From: Lithodes maja
Taxonomy: Eukaryota > Arthropoda > Malacostraca > Decapoda > Lithodidae
Direction: 5' to 3'
DNA: 64,000 nucleotides
Assembly (NCBI GenBank): GCA_037953745.1
Contig: JBAKBP010003137.1
Location: 62,001 to 126,000, forward strand
Below the pieces are notes generated by a model. It saw nothing but the letters and a program-made list of their open reading frames with translations, made no database searches and had not been told where the DNA came from. Positions 53,222 to 64,000 of the stretch are shown here, piece after piece. The translations under genes were made by a program, and so were the position numbers. Numbering within the stretch: position 1 is the first letter of the stretch; every line of letters starts with the position of its first letter.

Positions 53222-53755
53222 CTTATGGGGCCCTCCAAAATATAGGTTTGAGTCCCGGAGGGAAGAAGGAAAACCTAATATTTAGTAGTGGCCCCGAAAT
53301 CATTGACGATATGCCTATATTAAGTAATAGCTCTCTTCCGAACACCCGCGGTCAGCCTGTTTGAAACACCCGCCACAGGGGAAAGAGTGTCAACATCATA
53401 AGTGCAACGCTCATTCTCTTATGGAATCGTCTTTATGATTGGGTACTCACTACGAAAAAACTTTGTAAAAAATAAAAAATAAAAATAAACTTAAGAATTG
53501 TTATAATAAAGCTTTCCAACTTAGTGGATGTCTTTCTGTGGATTCTATCCGAGACGCTGAACCAGGCAACGCCACCCCTCCTTCAATGATATATCAAGAT
53601 TAAACTCAAGACATCAACGAATGGGAAGGGGATGGAAGGGAAGGCCTACATCGTCAATTATTTCGGAGCCACTACTAAATATTAGGTTTTCCTTCTTCCC
53701 TCCGGGACTCAAACCTATAATATATTAGTGGCCCCTCCATCATTGACGATATGCC
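53222..53755. repeat. Foldback-type repeat R2
   Basis: One hairpin arm (53222-53320), about 330 bases of middle sequence, then a full ~100-base hairpin (53652-53755) with ATCGTCAAT at one side and ATCATTGACGAT at the other. It is the same family as R1 and R3. It starts within the LINE fragment after TTATGGGGCCCTCC. Confidence 0.75.
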
Positions 53756-54202
53756 TGATATCTCAAGACTGGAGGGGGACATTCGTGACAATATCTAACC
53801 CACTAACAAATTACCATAGGTAGAGAAAAAGAACCATATAACAATCTTAAATTTATTGCATACAAACAATATTTTTTGTAAAAAATGGAAAGAAAGCAGA
53901 TTGCGTGCTTCAAAGAAGTCTGCTTTTAAAGAACCTTACAGGTACATCAGTAAATTAATATCACATTGAGATTCAATAAAATATATTTTCCAAGAATGTT
54001 GTATTCTTGTCCAAAAACATAAGAAGTCTTTGACCCTTCCTCGGCGTCAAAGTTCTCTAGGAACAAACAAATAATTTGATTATAATTATATATTTGGTCC
54101 TTAAGATTAATTTGTACATACTGTATATTTTGTACAACTTATCTTCTATAATATCTCATAGTGTAACTATTAATGATATATATTATTATTATTTGTTTTT
54201 TT
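53756..54202. other. Anonymous AT-rich DNA
   Basis: Nothing recognised. Confidence 0.4.
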
Positions 54203-54431
54203 GGACTGTATAACCAGTCCGGCATATCAAGTATTACAGCTCGTATACTTATCACATTCTCCGGCGGAGGGTCTGAGGGTCTTGGCTCTCATTCCCCCCC
54301 CCCCCCACCCCCCTTCTTTTTACATATAAGATAATTCTTAGAAGTAGTAGCACACAAGACCAATTAGACCCGCTGCCATAATGCCACACAGGTAAGTTTT
54401 GGTTTATCTAAGGCCATAGATAGGTAGCACA

Positions 54432-55121
54432 CTAGCGCGTCAGAAAAGTATGATTGAATGACCACAATTGTGTATCTGCAATATCATCTATGGAATAATA
54501 ATGGAAGAATCTTAATGAAACTGCCCACTTTCTGATGTCGTGGGCCCTTCCCACTACACCGGGATTACTTTCTCGGATTACATCTACAATCAATGAGGCC
54601 AATTTTCTTCTTGTGACACGCTTACCTGCACTATTAATCCACAAAGCTCCCTGTTGCTTATGTTATGACACTCTCAAAAACTTTATCAGAGATTTTACTT
54701 GGCATAAAATATGGTGTGTGTCTCCGTGTTTAAGTGCCGGGACAGTAAATTCAGAAAAAACATGATCGGAATGTTAATTTTTTGCGACAAAAGTGGAGGA
54801 AGGAGCAATTTGTACATTAATATTGCGTCTCCCAAACCTGAGGCAATTAGGTTCGTTGCTCATTGCCGCCAGCTCAGACACCCTGTTACCTGTGGCCAAA
54901 GCCATAAGGAACACGGCCTTCTTTAACAGTGAGTTGAAATCCGGCGCATGATTATACTTGCGCGAATGAAGCAAAGACAATGCTTTGTCAAGTGACCAGG
55001 TAGGCATGAGCTGACGGGGTGGTGGGCGAAGCTTGAAGCATGCCCTCATGAACCCTTTCTCCTCTGCCTGCGTTATAGATAGCCCTGTTAAGTCATAAAA
55101 GGGAGTTCTGATAGCTGACAA
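54432..55121 (-). pseudogene. Tyrosine recombinase of D4
   Basis: Two open pieces. The first (54774-55121) has PTWSLDKALSLL and ALATGNRVSELAAMSNEP with the first catalytic arginine. The second (54432-54644) has AHDIRKWAVSLRFFHYYS with the HxxR box, then IADTQLWSFNHTFLTRYL-like text with a candidate tyrosine. A break lies between 54645 and 54773. The enzyme would integrate a circular cDNA. Residues look functional; the frame does not. Confidence 0.82.
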
Positions 55122-55575
55122 ATGATTTTTCAGTGTAATTACAGAAAGGCGTTTTGTTCAAATAAGTAATCCAAATACATGAAGATCAAAGCTACTGATG
55201 CGTCAGTTTGTGCCATTTCTATTATCCAGGTCGTGAAAGACTTCCAATGCGATTGTTATTGACGCCTGGTAGAAAGAGTATACTGATTGAGAAATTTATT
55301 AGTGATGGTCTCTCCATACGGGGTTAACCATTTGGCATTCTGAATGTCCAAGAGGCAAAAGTCAGCGAGGTCTTTAGGTTGCCAATTGTCTCCAAGTGGA
55401 AGTATGAGATCGGGAGTGACACCGGGGTCTCGCACCACATTTTCAACTGGTGGTTCCACAACTGAGCCGGCCATAGAGGCGCGATCATCGAGACTAAGCC
55501 CCGGTAACCTCGTAGTTTGTGAACTACCTGACACATGAGTCAAGCGTCTGGAGGCGGAAACAGATAGATGGAACT

Positions 55576-57040
55576 TCACCTGTTCCAGTCCTCCATCGAT
55601 GCGTCTGGACCCCCCGCCGCAGATACATCCCTGCGGGTTATGTAGAAAGGAAGCCTGTGGTTTTCCTTGCACGCGAATATTTCCACTTGTGGACGGTATG
55701 GCTCTGCAATCATCTGGTTGAAGATGTTTTGCTTGAGAGCCCATTCTACTTTGGTGCTCTGTCTTCTTGAAAGGGCGTCTGCCCAGACGTTCGCTATGCC
55801 TGGGAGGTATGATGCATGGAGATGAATGTTCAGCTCTTCGGCCAGAACAAAGATCTCCTCTGACAACTCTAGCAACTTCTGAGACCTCGTTGACCCTTGC
55901 TTTTGAATGCAGGACACCCCATTCAAATTGTCCATTCGAAAAGCTACTGATTTCCCCCGCAAGGTGGAGCCGTGAGCCTGAATGAAAAATAAAGGGACTA
56001 ATAGTTCTTTCGCATTGATATGAAAATTCTCGGATTGGGACCAAAGACCTTGACCCTGATGGCCTAGGTTCGACTGATAACCCCAGCCTATTGTCCCTGA
56101 AGCATCCGTGTCTATCCATACCGTAGGTGGGGGAGATGTCCACGTCATTATTGAGTGCAATGTTTCTCTCCTCGCCCAGACCGATAATAAGTTGTGAATT
56201 AATTTCGGAATTCGCCATAACTTTCCCGCCGGCAACAGTGGGAAATGTTTGTTTCCTTCCAGGATTAATCTCTTTACTTTCAACCGGTCCAACTTCACAG
56301 TTCATTGAATCCAGTTGAGAGAGCCAACCAGGGATTCCCATGTCCTTCTCGTGGTAGTCAGACTGTTGAGAAACAAAACAAAATTCTTTCGAAATCTGTT
56401 GCGGTTGTCCACACTCTGACTGAGAGTAAGATATGTTGTGTCCCAGACCAGCCCTATCCTGTGTGGGAACAAGGTTCAACTTTGTCAAGTTGACCTTGAA
56501 CCCTAGAGATTGAACATGGTTTATAATTTGAGTGACATGAATTTTGCATTGACTCTCTGATTCTGCCACCACTAGCCAGTCGTCTAAGTACTACAACACC
56601 TTGATTCCTTGATTCAATATTGGCATGAGGGCTTGCCGGACTAATTTTGTGAATATTCTCGATGTATGGTTCAATCCGAATGGCATTCTCTGAAAGACAT
56701 AAGTCTGATGCTCTATCCTCAAAGCGAGGAATTTTTGGAACCTTTTGTTTACTGGGACGTGCCAATAGGCCTTTGTCAGGTCTAACGAGCACATCCAACC
56801 TTGCGGCGGAAGAGTTAGCCTGATATGATTTACAGTGAGCTACTGAGCATCCTGAACGATGTGTTGTGAATGTGTCGATTCAAACAAGATAGGTCTACGA
56901 CCGGTCTCATCTGAATACTGTCCCTCTTTGGTACGAGAAAAAGTCTGGACGTGTAAATTGAGCAAGTTGGATTGACCGGGACAATGATATGCTTGGTGAT
57001 CATTTCCTGGACTAGTGACTCCACCTCTAAAGACACATGA
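55576..57040 (-). pseudogene. RT and RNase H of D4
   Basis: RT: LVPKRDSIQMRPVVDLSCLN (56830-57036), FRMLSS, CSLDLTKAYWHVPVNKRF (motif A aspartate kept), RMPFGLNHTSRIF, then a TAG directly before YLDDWLVV (about 56580), which is intact. RNase H in another frame: WIDTDASGTIGWGYQ, NAKELLVPLF, LRGKSVAFRMDN and NVWADALSRR, giving all four acidic residues. At least two stops or shifts occur (before YLDD and between RT and RNase H). Compared with D1, catalytic positions are conserved. Confidence 0.85.
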
Positions 57041-57261
57041 TTTATTTCTAGTGGTTGACGTAAACGAGGTCGCCGGAGCTACCGCCAGGTTATGCCCTTG
57101 CGTACCACTGTCCGTGCCCAAGTCCGCCGGGGCCAAGCCCGGTGACACGCCCGGAATGACCCAGTTCGTTGACTGGGCTTGTCCGGCGTAACTACCCTCG
57201 TATCCAACTCGCCCACGACAGGCCCCGGGAGTGAGAGAGTTTGTGATATGACTAGTTTTTT

Positions 57262-59985
57262 TTATGGTGGTGGGGTAGGGTTAGACAGCTGACTAGTTTT
57301 GGCAGATGTCGATCCCTGACCTGATTTATGTTTTGGTTGATGCTTGTGCCATTTACCTGATTGTTTTCCCTGCTGATACTTGGGTGGGGTGCTTCCTTGT
57401 GCTGGAGGGGATTTATGGCTCTGAAAGGGCTTAGACCCACTAGGTTGGGGTTTAGCACTGCTCTTGGGCTTAGAATAAGGTTTCTTAAAATTATCTTTCC
57501 TAGCCTGGGAAGCACCCTGCTTGACAGTATCTACCATATTGAAGACTGTTTTCCAAGTGTTGGGGCAAAGTAAAGAGGGCGTCAACACTGGTGAAAGGAT
57601 TACCCGGCGACCAATGTCTTCCGGTAATTTCTTCACCATGTAGACTCTTAAGTCTTGACGTGCGCAGACAGCCTCCAACAAGGCTATCCTGACATCGCCC
57701 AGAGATTGTATTGAGTTCTGTAGTAGAAGCCGGCGGGATAGATCCGTGGCTTTCCTAACATCTGTGTCGTTTATAGCATCAATTGTTCTAGTGAGTGACT
57801 GGGCTATTTGGCGACTGAGTAAGAACTGGGAGAAGAGCCTGAAAGTTTTATGTCTCAACTTAAAATCTCTATCCAGATGTGCCGGAGGAGGCGTTGAAAA
57901 GGGCTCCTGTAAGTCCCATAAAGCTAATTTAGGGTCGGCAAGAAAATAAAAAATAGCAGGGAGAACTCCTCCGGCTTTTGTGATGGGCAATGAGAACCAA
58001 CTATGATTCTCCTGAGGGATTTGGTGGGAGGATTTTGAAGTTATTGTAGCCGCAAACTGTTGCGCCTTAATCTCCCAGTCCACCCAAGGGCCTGAACCTA
58101 CCTGTCCCACCTGCAGGACCGGATTGCCGGACTGGTCACTCACCGGAAGTGTATCCAGTTCCGGCTAGAGCGTGGCTAAGACTTTGATGTCGTTCATGCC
58201 GTCAGTCTTGGACCGATCCGCAAATAGTCGTGCAGAAGAGGCAGGAGGAATAGCCGGTGTGGGGGAATACACGAAATACTCATAGGAATAAACATTGGGG
58301 ATGGCTTTGACAGCAACATCCAAGATTTGACCCTGTGTGTCTTTTGCCCTAAATGTTCTACTCTTATTCTTCAGGATTACCCAGTCACTAGGGACTGGGA
58401 GCTCCCCCGCGATTGTCGTTTGTGCTATGGTTGGATTTGATGCCATGATAGTCACCCATGAATAATCTGGTCCATAAAGCAGAGGCATAGGGCTTTTCTT
58501 TATCGGTACCTTCTCTAAAGGAGGGGGATTAATGTCCGTAATTACACACACGTTAGTGGTGGTTAAAGCCGGACTTTGCACACTACTAGTAGAAGTAGTA
58601 GGTTGAGTTACGTTAGGTAGGGAGGGTGGCAAATTAGATGGAACAACGACTCTAGTTGGCACTAATTGCCACACAACAGACCCAATCGGAGGAGCTCCCG
58701 GTATAGCTGTGGGAGTTTCATGTGACGTAGGTGGAAGATTATATTGTTGCATCATATTATGGAGAATGTAATCTAGATCCTCCCTGGTGAAATATTTTTG
58801 TGACCCCTTGGATGAATCAGACCCTACCTCTGACCCTTCCTCAACTGGCTCAGGCTGAGCTGAAGACAACTGTTCTACGTCTTCCGGCTCTTGCCCTGTA
58901 ACCTCCATCTCTTTCGGTTGTTGCCGGGATTCAAATGTAAACTGTTCACTACCTGGCCATACTAGGTCAGGGACGGAAGAGGGAATATTGTCAACATTAT
59001 CACTACTTCTATTCTCCGCCGGGTATTGTTGTAAGGGCTGTGTTCGCACGGTCTCAGGGTGTCTCCACACACTGCGGCCTTGCTCAACATTAGGTTGTGA
59101 ATCAGGGATAAATTGAGAACTCTGACTTAACTGTAAACCCGTAACATAGCCATGTGGCTCTCTCACTGTGTAATCCCCGTATTGTTCAGCAAAAACTCTT
59201 TGAGACACTATAGAAGCCCGGCTACGTGTAGTATCTAATTTAGGGATAGCAAAGTTCACATTATGGTCCACATATCTATCACTAGCCCCGTCCCTGGGAG
59301 TTGACTCAGCTCCCTCTGTCCCTACCTCGGAACTGCCAGATTGGACGTTAGGCATGGTAGAGGTAGGGGCGGAGGGCAATGGACGCGACCCTGGCGATTG
59401 CCGAGGCCGCGAGCACATCGCTTCCTTGCGGAAATGCTTATGACCCTTCCCCTCTGACTGTCTGTCACTAGACGCCGCCGCGTCTGTCTTCCGCCTCTTG
59501 AGCGACCTGGACGTCTCTGTGGACGACTTGTAGGACCGCTTGAGCGGCGATCTGGACCGGGACCTGGAACGGTCCTCTTTCGGTGACGTAGATCGTGCTC
59601 TCTTCGGGCGGCCGGGGGGGGGGGGGGTTGCCCTTCTTGAGTCACTATTGTCACTACTGCTCACTATTTCTTTAGAGAGAATTTTGGGCTTATGTTTTAC
59701 TTTAGAGCTGGGCCGAGAAGGGGGAGTTTTAACAACTGGCGATTTAATTACTAATTGGTCCCAGAGTGCCTGATCATCACAATGGAGGGCTTTATGAGCA
59801 ATGTCTTTTGAATAAGAATTAAAAGTGTTTTTAACTTCTTGTAATGCAACTAGACATGATTGATCTCTTTGAGTTAATAAACCATTTCTCAGGTCTGTGC
59901 ATACTCCGCACCTATTTGAAACCCAGACTCCCCTGGACCTATCGAGGCACTTAACACATTTTATGCATAATTTATGGTAAAAGAC
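57262..59985 (-). pseudogene. Gag-like ORF of D4 with one in-frame TAG
   Basis: One frame from about 59985 to 57262, broken once by TAG (58165-58167; VLATL*PELDT). The N-terminal end has a cysteine cluster CIKCVKC..RCGVC (about 59900-59970), then KNTFNSYSKDIAHKAL, an Arg/Ser-rich stretch (SRSRSRSPLKRSY), a long Pro/Thr/Ser-rich part, and a C-terminal capsid-like part (LPITKAGGVLPAIFYFL, VCARQDLRVYMVKKLP). No ATG is seen upstream of the cysteine cluster before the TGA near 60012. Gag would package element RNA. Confidence 0.72.
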
Positions 59986-60300
59986 CGGGATGTTTGAACA
60001 AGTTGGGGTTGATCATAACGTGACTAAGGGCATGGTGGAGACTAACGACCCCCCTCGCCGGGATCGGCCCCTCCCCCTGGTGTCCGGTGCCCGTACAGAT
60101 GTGTTGTGATCTGGAAAGAAAATTTCCAGGAATCAATGCTCATAAGGATAAACCGAGACATTTACACATCATATCACCGCCAAATGCGCCGGAAAATTAG
60201 ACGTAGCCACACCGCTACTCTAATCTTCCTTCACACTTGTTGTCAAAAAGATCTCGGAGATCCTTTCTCGGTTTGAACTGCTTACCTGTGACTAAGTGTC

Positions 60301-61375
60301 ACTGACCCATACTTTAGACAATTCCATTTAGATATAAATTAACTAACACAATGTCTCCCATGACCTGATAGTTAATTACCCCACTGGACTTTTCCGCCGG
60401 GCAGATTCAAAGTCATGTCATGCCGTGAGGCTCTTTGTATAGGCGAGTTCTCTCGGCCGGGCCGAGATCACCCCCTTAGGAATCTGCATTTCCGCTGGGA
60501 GTCTAGTGGTACTCCAGACCACGCCGGGATCCTTGGATCTATTCCCTGCCCGCCTGCAAGGCGAGCCTCTGGCATCAATACCCGGGCATCAATACCCAGT
60601 AAAGATCGCCGGAGGGAAAACCAAGCTAATTTAAGAGTATTGATCAATTGTCCGGGCAAGGCAACTACCCTCAAAAACTACCTGCATAAGTCAGAACGTC
60701 TTCTGACACCTTCCAAACATGCATAATAAACACCACATGAAAATGAAGGTCACATCTTAGGGTTAAAACATGTTAATAATTAAGCAATTAATACTAAACC
60801 CCTAGCCTACTAAGAATACCCCTAATGAGGCTGGCCACGAGGCTCAAGGTAGACATTTCGACGATTAATACACCCTTACCTCCCAAGAAGATACAGCATC
60901 AGCAGCATGCAAGGCGCCCCAAGCTAAAAGGGGAGAAGCAGCAGACTCGGATTCTGGAAAGTTCCCCAACCACGTGGGACAACTCTTATACCAGCACGTC
61001 TGCTAGAAAAGCAAAAAATGCTACTCCATCATAAGGATAGCTAGTAACATAGTTCCGCGGATATATAGCCTCCTAAATAACTAGGTTATAGCAAAGCTAT
61101 GGCGCAGAAACAAAAACAAAAACACATGGCGCGCGTGTCCGATGCGGACCGACTGGGCGCCTACACACAAGAACCCTATTTTAACACTTCCTGTGGACGT
61201 ACCAATGGGGCCGACCGTCCTGGCCAATCTAAACCTATTCTATAACATCTCAGATAAATACAAATGAGCAAAAGACTCACTAGAGGTGAACGAATGTCGA
61301 ATGAAGCGGAGGACAGGTTAGGCACACCTTCTCGGGACGGCCACAGGGGAAGGAAGGATCGAGGAATGGCGTTGC
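60301..61375. other. Possible DIRS leader and anonymous DNA
   Basis: CCGG-rich between about 60400 and 60620, then AT-rich. No motif recognised. Part of it may be the 5' leader of D4. Confidence 0.35.
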
Positions 61376-61715
61376 CTGGTTCAGCGTCTCGGATAGAATC
61401 CACAGAAAGACATCCACGAAGTTGGAAAGCTTTATAATAACAATTCTTAAGTTAATTTTTCTTTTTTCTTTTTTACAAAGTTTTTTTGTAGTATGTACCC
61501 AATCATAAAGACGATTCCATAAGAGAATGAGTGTTGTACTTATGATGTTGGCACTCTTTCCCCTGTGGCGGGTGTTTCAAACAGGCTGACCGCGGGTGTT
61601 CGAAAGAGAGCTATTACCTAATAGGCATATCGTCAATGATTTCGGGGCCACTACTAAATATTAGGATTTCCTTCTTCCCTCCGGGACTCAAACCTATATT
61701 TCAGAGGGCCCCATA
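61376..61715. repeat. Foldback-type repeat R3 (inverted to R2)
   Basis: Reverse complement of 53222-53573, including AATCATAAAGACGATTCCAT and one hairpin arm (61622-61715). Similarity to R2 ends near 61376, just past TGGCGTTGCCTGG. Confidence 0.82.
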
Positions 61716-62077
61716 AGAGAAACCAAGGAGCCGTGCCCATGCGAGGGGTGTCTTGTGCTCTAGGGCCTGCTTTATGAGGGTTGTAAGGGCCTCCGCCACT
61801 TGGATTCTGGTTCATTTTGGTACCCGGGCAAGGACCCGGATCCGCGCTTGCCATTTGGTCACAAGTTGGGTCAAGTCGGCGTCTGGCGTTGCCCTGGTTG
61901 GCCCTGCAGTGGGCCCTGGGCATAACTGACATTTCCAGTTCGGTTGTTCCCCTGAAGTCTTCTTGGTCAACTTAACACAACTTAAATGAACGGGTCTAGA
62001 ACAGCCGGAACATTTTGCAACACCTTTCTCGCTCTGATTTCTTCACAGACAAAACACTTAGTATCTGCTGGACCATG
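61716..62077 (-). pseudogene. Inverted copy of the LINE N-terminal fragment
   Basis: Minus-strand copy of 52872-53220, with the same PHD-like cysteines and the same junction to the foldback repeat. The two copies have only scattered differences. It stops where plus-strand LINE sequence starts at about 62078. Confidence 0.75.
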
Positions 62078-64000
62078 GCTCCTTGGTTTCTCTTATGGAG
62101 CCACCCAGAACCAACATACAAGACCATCTTCAGGTTTCACTAGACACCAGAGTGAAACGTCAAGTAGCACAATATATGGATGCAAACAGGCTGTTAGACC
62201 CCCCTAAACAGCAACCGAGCAACAGCAAACAGCAAACAGCAACCCAGAAGTAACAGGACAAGGAAGAGGAAGAGGCTGAATAGCTACAAAAGAGGGTCGC
62301 AGCGAAGCTGGCTGATAGTGACATCAAAGGGGCCGTCAGACTGTTGTCCTCTTAAAAAGATTTTGCTGGCCATGGCACCGAAGTTGTCGAAGCCCTACGA
62401 GGAAAACACCCACCTCCACCTGGGGATCTAAGCCTCCCCCCCAGCCCCAAATGACCAGATGCCCCAACCATTAGTTGTCACGAAGGAGCAGGTGGTTGCA
62501 GCAGTGACTTCATTCCCAGCAGGTTCAGCCGCGGGCCCAAATGGTATCCGACCTGCCCACCTCACTCGGAAAGGCCTCTTGGGTCAGGGATCAGGAGCAG
62601 CTGGGGAGGCACTTTTGGAAGCCCTCACCAAATTTATCAACATGGTTTTAAGAGGGGAAGTACCCGACTGTGCCACACCCCTATTTTTCGGGGCATCACT
62701 CTGTGCACTGGTAAAAAAAGATGGCGGTGTGCGCCAAAATAGCAGTAGGAAACACCTTTCGCCGCCTTGCCCCAAAGGTGGGTTTGAAACCACTTTCGAA
62801 TGGCCTAGGTCAACACTTAAGATCAATTCAACTAGGTTTTGGAACTCCAGGGGGTTGTGAAGCTGCTATACATGCAACCCGTACCTACCTCAGCCAAGCC
62901 CGGGATAAACGAGTACTTCTAAAGATAGACATGCGGAACGCATTTAACAGCATTCACAGGGATGTCTTCCTCCATGCAGCTCAAGAGCACATCCCCACTC
63001 TGTACTCCCTGGCTTATTCCAAACCTTCAATTCTGATTTTCGGCGAGACGGCAATCCCATCAGCGACCGGGTTACAGCAGGGAGATCCAGTTGGTCCTGC
63101 TCTTTTCTCACTAGGGGTGGATGCTGCAGCTAACAAAGCTAGGTCAGAATTGAATGTTTGGTACCTGGACGATGCTGCCTTGGGTGGGTCTGTAGAGAAT
63201 GTCCTAACCGATCTAAACAACATCATAGCTGACCTCGGCCAGGCTGGGCTAGAGATAAATTACACCAAATGTGAACTTGTCCTCAACCACGTACTTGAAG
63301 AAAGAGAACACTCTCAGGCACAATTCCGAGACGCATTGCCAGGTGTAAGGATCCTTCAGGAGCACCAACAAACCCTCTTAGGTTCCCCACTTACTCCGGC
63401 AGCAATCCCACCAACACTTCAAGGTAAAAAGGAGGAACTTCAACGTCTTGTGAGCCGCTTGATACTCATCGATGCCCACTCAGCTCTGGCCCTTCTCAAG
63501 AACTACTTCTCCATCCCAAAGCTCCAATAACTTTTGCGTACATCGATGACTTACACGAACACTGGCGGCCTCCATGAATTAGACAACATAATCCAAGAAG
63601 CAGTGACCAGCATCACCAATGTGGGATTTCAAGATTGGACCAGGGCACAAGCCACTCTCCCGGTCCGCCTCGGGGGCTTGGGGATACGGAGAGCCACGGA
63701 TATTGCCTCCCCTGCCTTTATCTATTCCCTTATCGCAACCAACGACTTTATAGTGTCCATCCTTTTTTCTCAACCCGGAATGACACTTGATGAGGACGTA
63801 GAAGAAGCGATGAACACCTGGAAGGAAAATACAGGAACAGAGGAGGAGCCTCAGGGTATCTCCAGGAGCAAGCAGAAAGCGTGGGATACCATCTCTGCGA
63901 AGAAAACACAAGAAAGTCTCCTAACCAATGCGGACCAGGTTGCTAAAGCACACCTCCAGGCAGCCGCCTATTTGGAGAGTGGCTTGTGGTTACTTGCCAT
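62078..64000 (+). pseudogene. LINE of uncertain clade, running off the window
   Basis: Starts at LLGFSYGATQN, then in broken frames RVAAKLADSDIKGAVRLLSS, EVVEALRGKHPPPPGDL, then RT: PLVVTKEQVVAAVTSFPAGS and AGPNGIRPAHL, shift near 62735, AVGNTFRRLAPKVG, GFGTPGGCEAAIHATRTYL, LLKIDMRNAFNSIHRD, TGLQQGDPVGPALFSL and VWYLDDAALGG (about 63162-63173, YLDD intact). A shift near 63530 leads to TLPVRLGGLGIRRATDIASP and onward to the window edge. Several stops and shifts make it dead. The ordering resembles LINEs seen in many aquatic invertebrates, but I cannot place the clade. Confidence 0.8.

Larger units (their letters stand above)
54203..60300 (-). mobile_element. DIRS-like retrotransposon D4
   Basis: Minus strand: gag (57262-59985), RT and RNase H (about 55560-57040), tyrosine recombinase (54432-55121), then a C/G-run (54296-54316) and a terminus GGACTGTATAACCAGTCC (54203-54220). 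The terminus is shared in inverted form by D2 and D3. I could not find the opposite terminus near 60300-61350, so the 5' border is a guess. All three enzymes keep their key residues, but stops interrupt the frames. Confidence 0.87.

Overview
This window is a dense, nested graveyard of eukaryotic transposable elements. I see no ribosomal RNA, no convincing tRNA gene, no CRISPR array, no bacterial operon and no recognisable host gene. The mix of DIRS-like tyrosine-recombinase retrotransposons, Ty3/gypsy LTR elements, several LINE families with matching SINEs, piggyBac elements with TTAA-flanked MITEs and a Tigger/pogo-like MITE points to an invertebrate animal. A decapod crustacean is my best guess, because DIRS1-like elements are known to be widespread in Decapoda; that is an inference from element content, not proof. 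A run of 200 N (31109-31308) is an assembly gap.

Layout. 1-3170: a GC-rich, A-poor DIRS-like element (RT, RNase H, tyrosine recombinase) with its RT catalytic aspartates replaced. 3171-3688: a long palindrome and an inverted second copy. 3689-4548: a 5'-truncated CR1-like LINE. 4549-8514: a Jockey-like LINE (J1) interrupted by a tRNA-derived SINE and, in its AAC tail, by an RTE-like LINE fragment. 8515-8744: a piggyBac MITE fragment. 8745-16815: gypsy element A (5' part missing), carrying an antisense Jockey-like LINE (J2) and a Tigger-like MITE. 16816-27728: a DIRS remnant (D2) split by gypsy element B (16984-26444, GCGG target duplication), whose 3' LTR holds three further insertions. 27733 to the gap: a piggyBac transposon with an open 971-residue transposase. 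31309-36284: gypsy element C on the minus strand with an open gag-protease-integrase frame. 36285-38932: a DIRS remnant (D3) that preserves the empty site of element B. 39303-40235: a foldback-type repeat (R1) with a piggyBac MITE inside. 40281-43800: an RTE-like LINE on the minus strand with one open 979-residue frame. 43800-52860: mostly anonymous DNA with a hairpin array, a LINE relic, a SINE, an unidentified ORF and a CR1/L2-like LINE. 52865-62075: roughly 700 bp inverted repeats bracketing a DIRS element (D4) on the minus strand. 62078-64000: a LINE of uncertain clade running off the window.

Most notable points. Three gypsy copies place integrase directly after protease and before RT, the copia-like order known for the Gmr1 group, and two of them share the same internal pol deletions, so a deleted, non-autonomous derivative has itself multiplied. 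An intact-looking piggyBac transposase sits among TTAA-flanked MITEs. Two SINE-like elements share 3' tails with LINEs present in the same window. Reported ORF starts in LINEs and DIRS elements are frame boundaries, not proven initiation codons.
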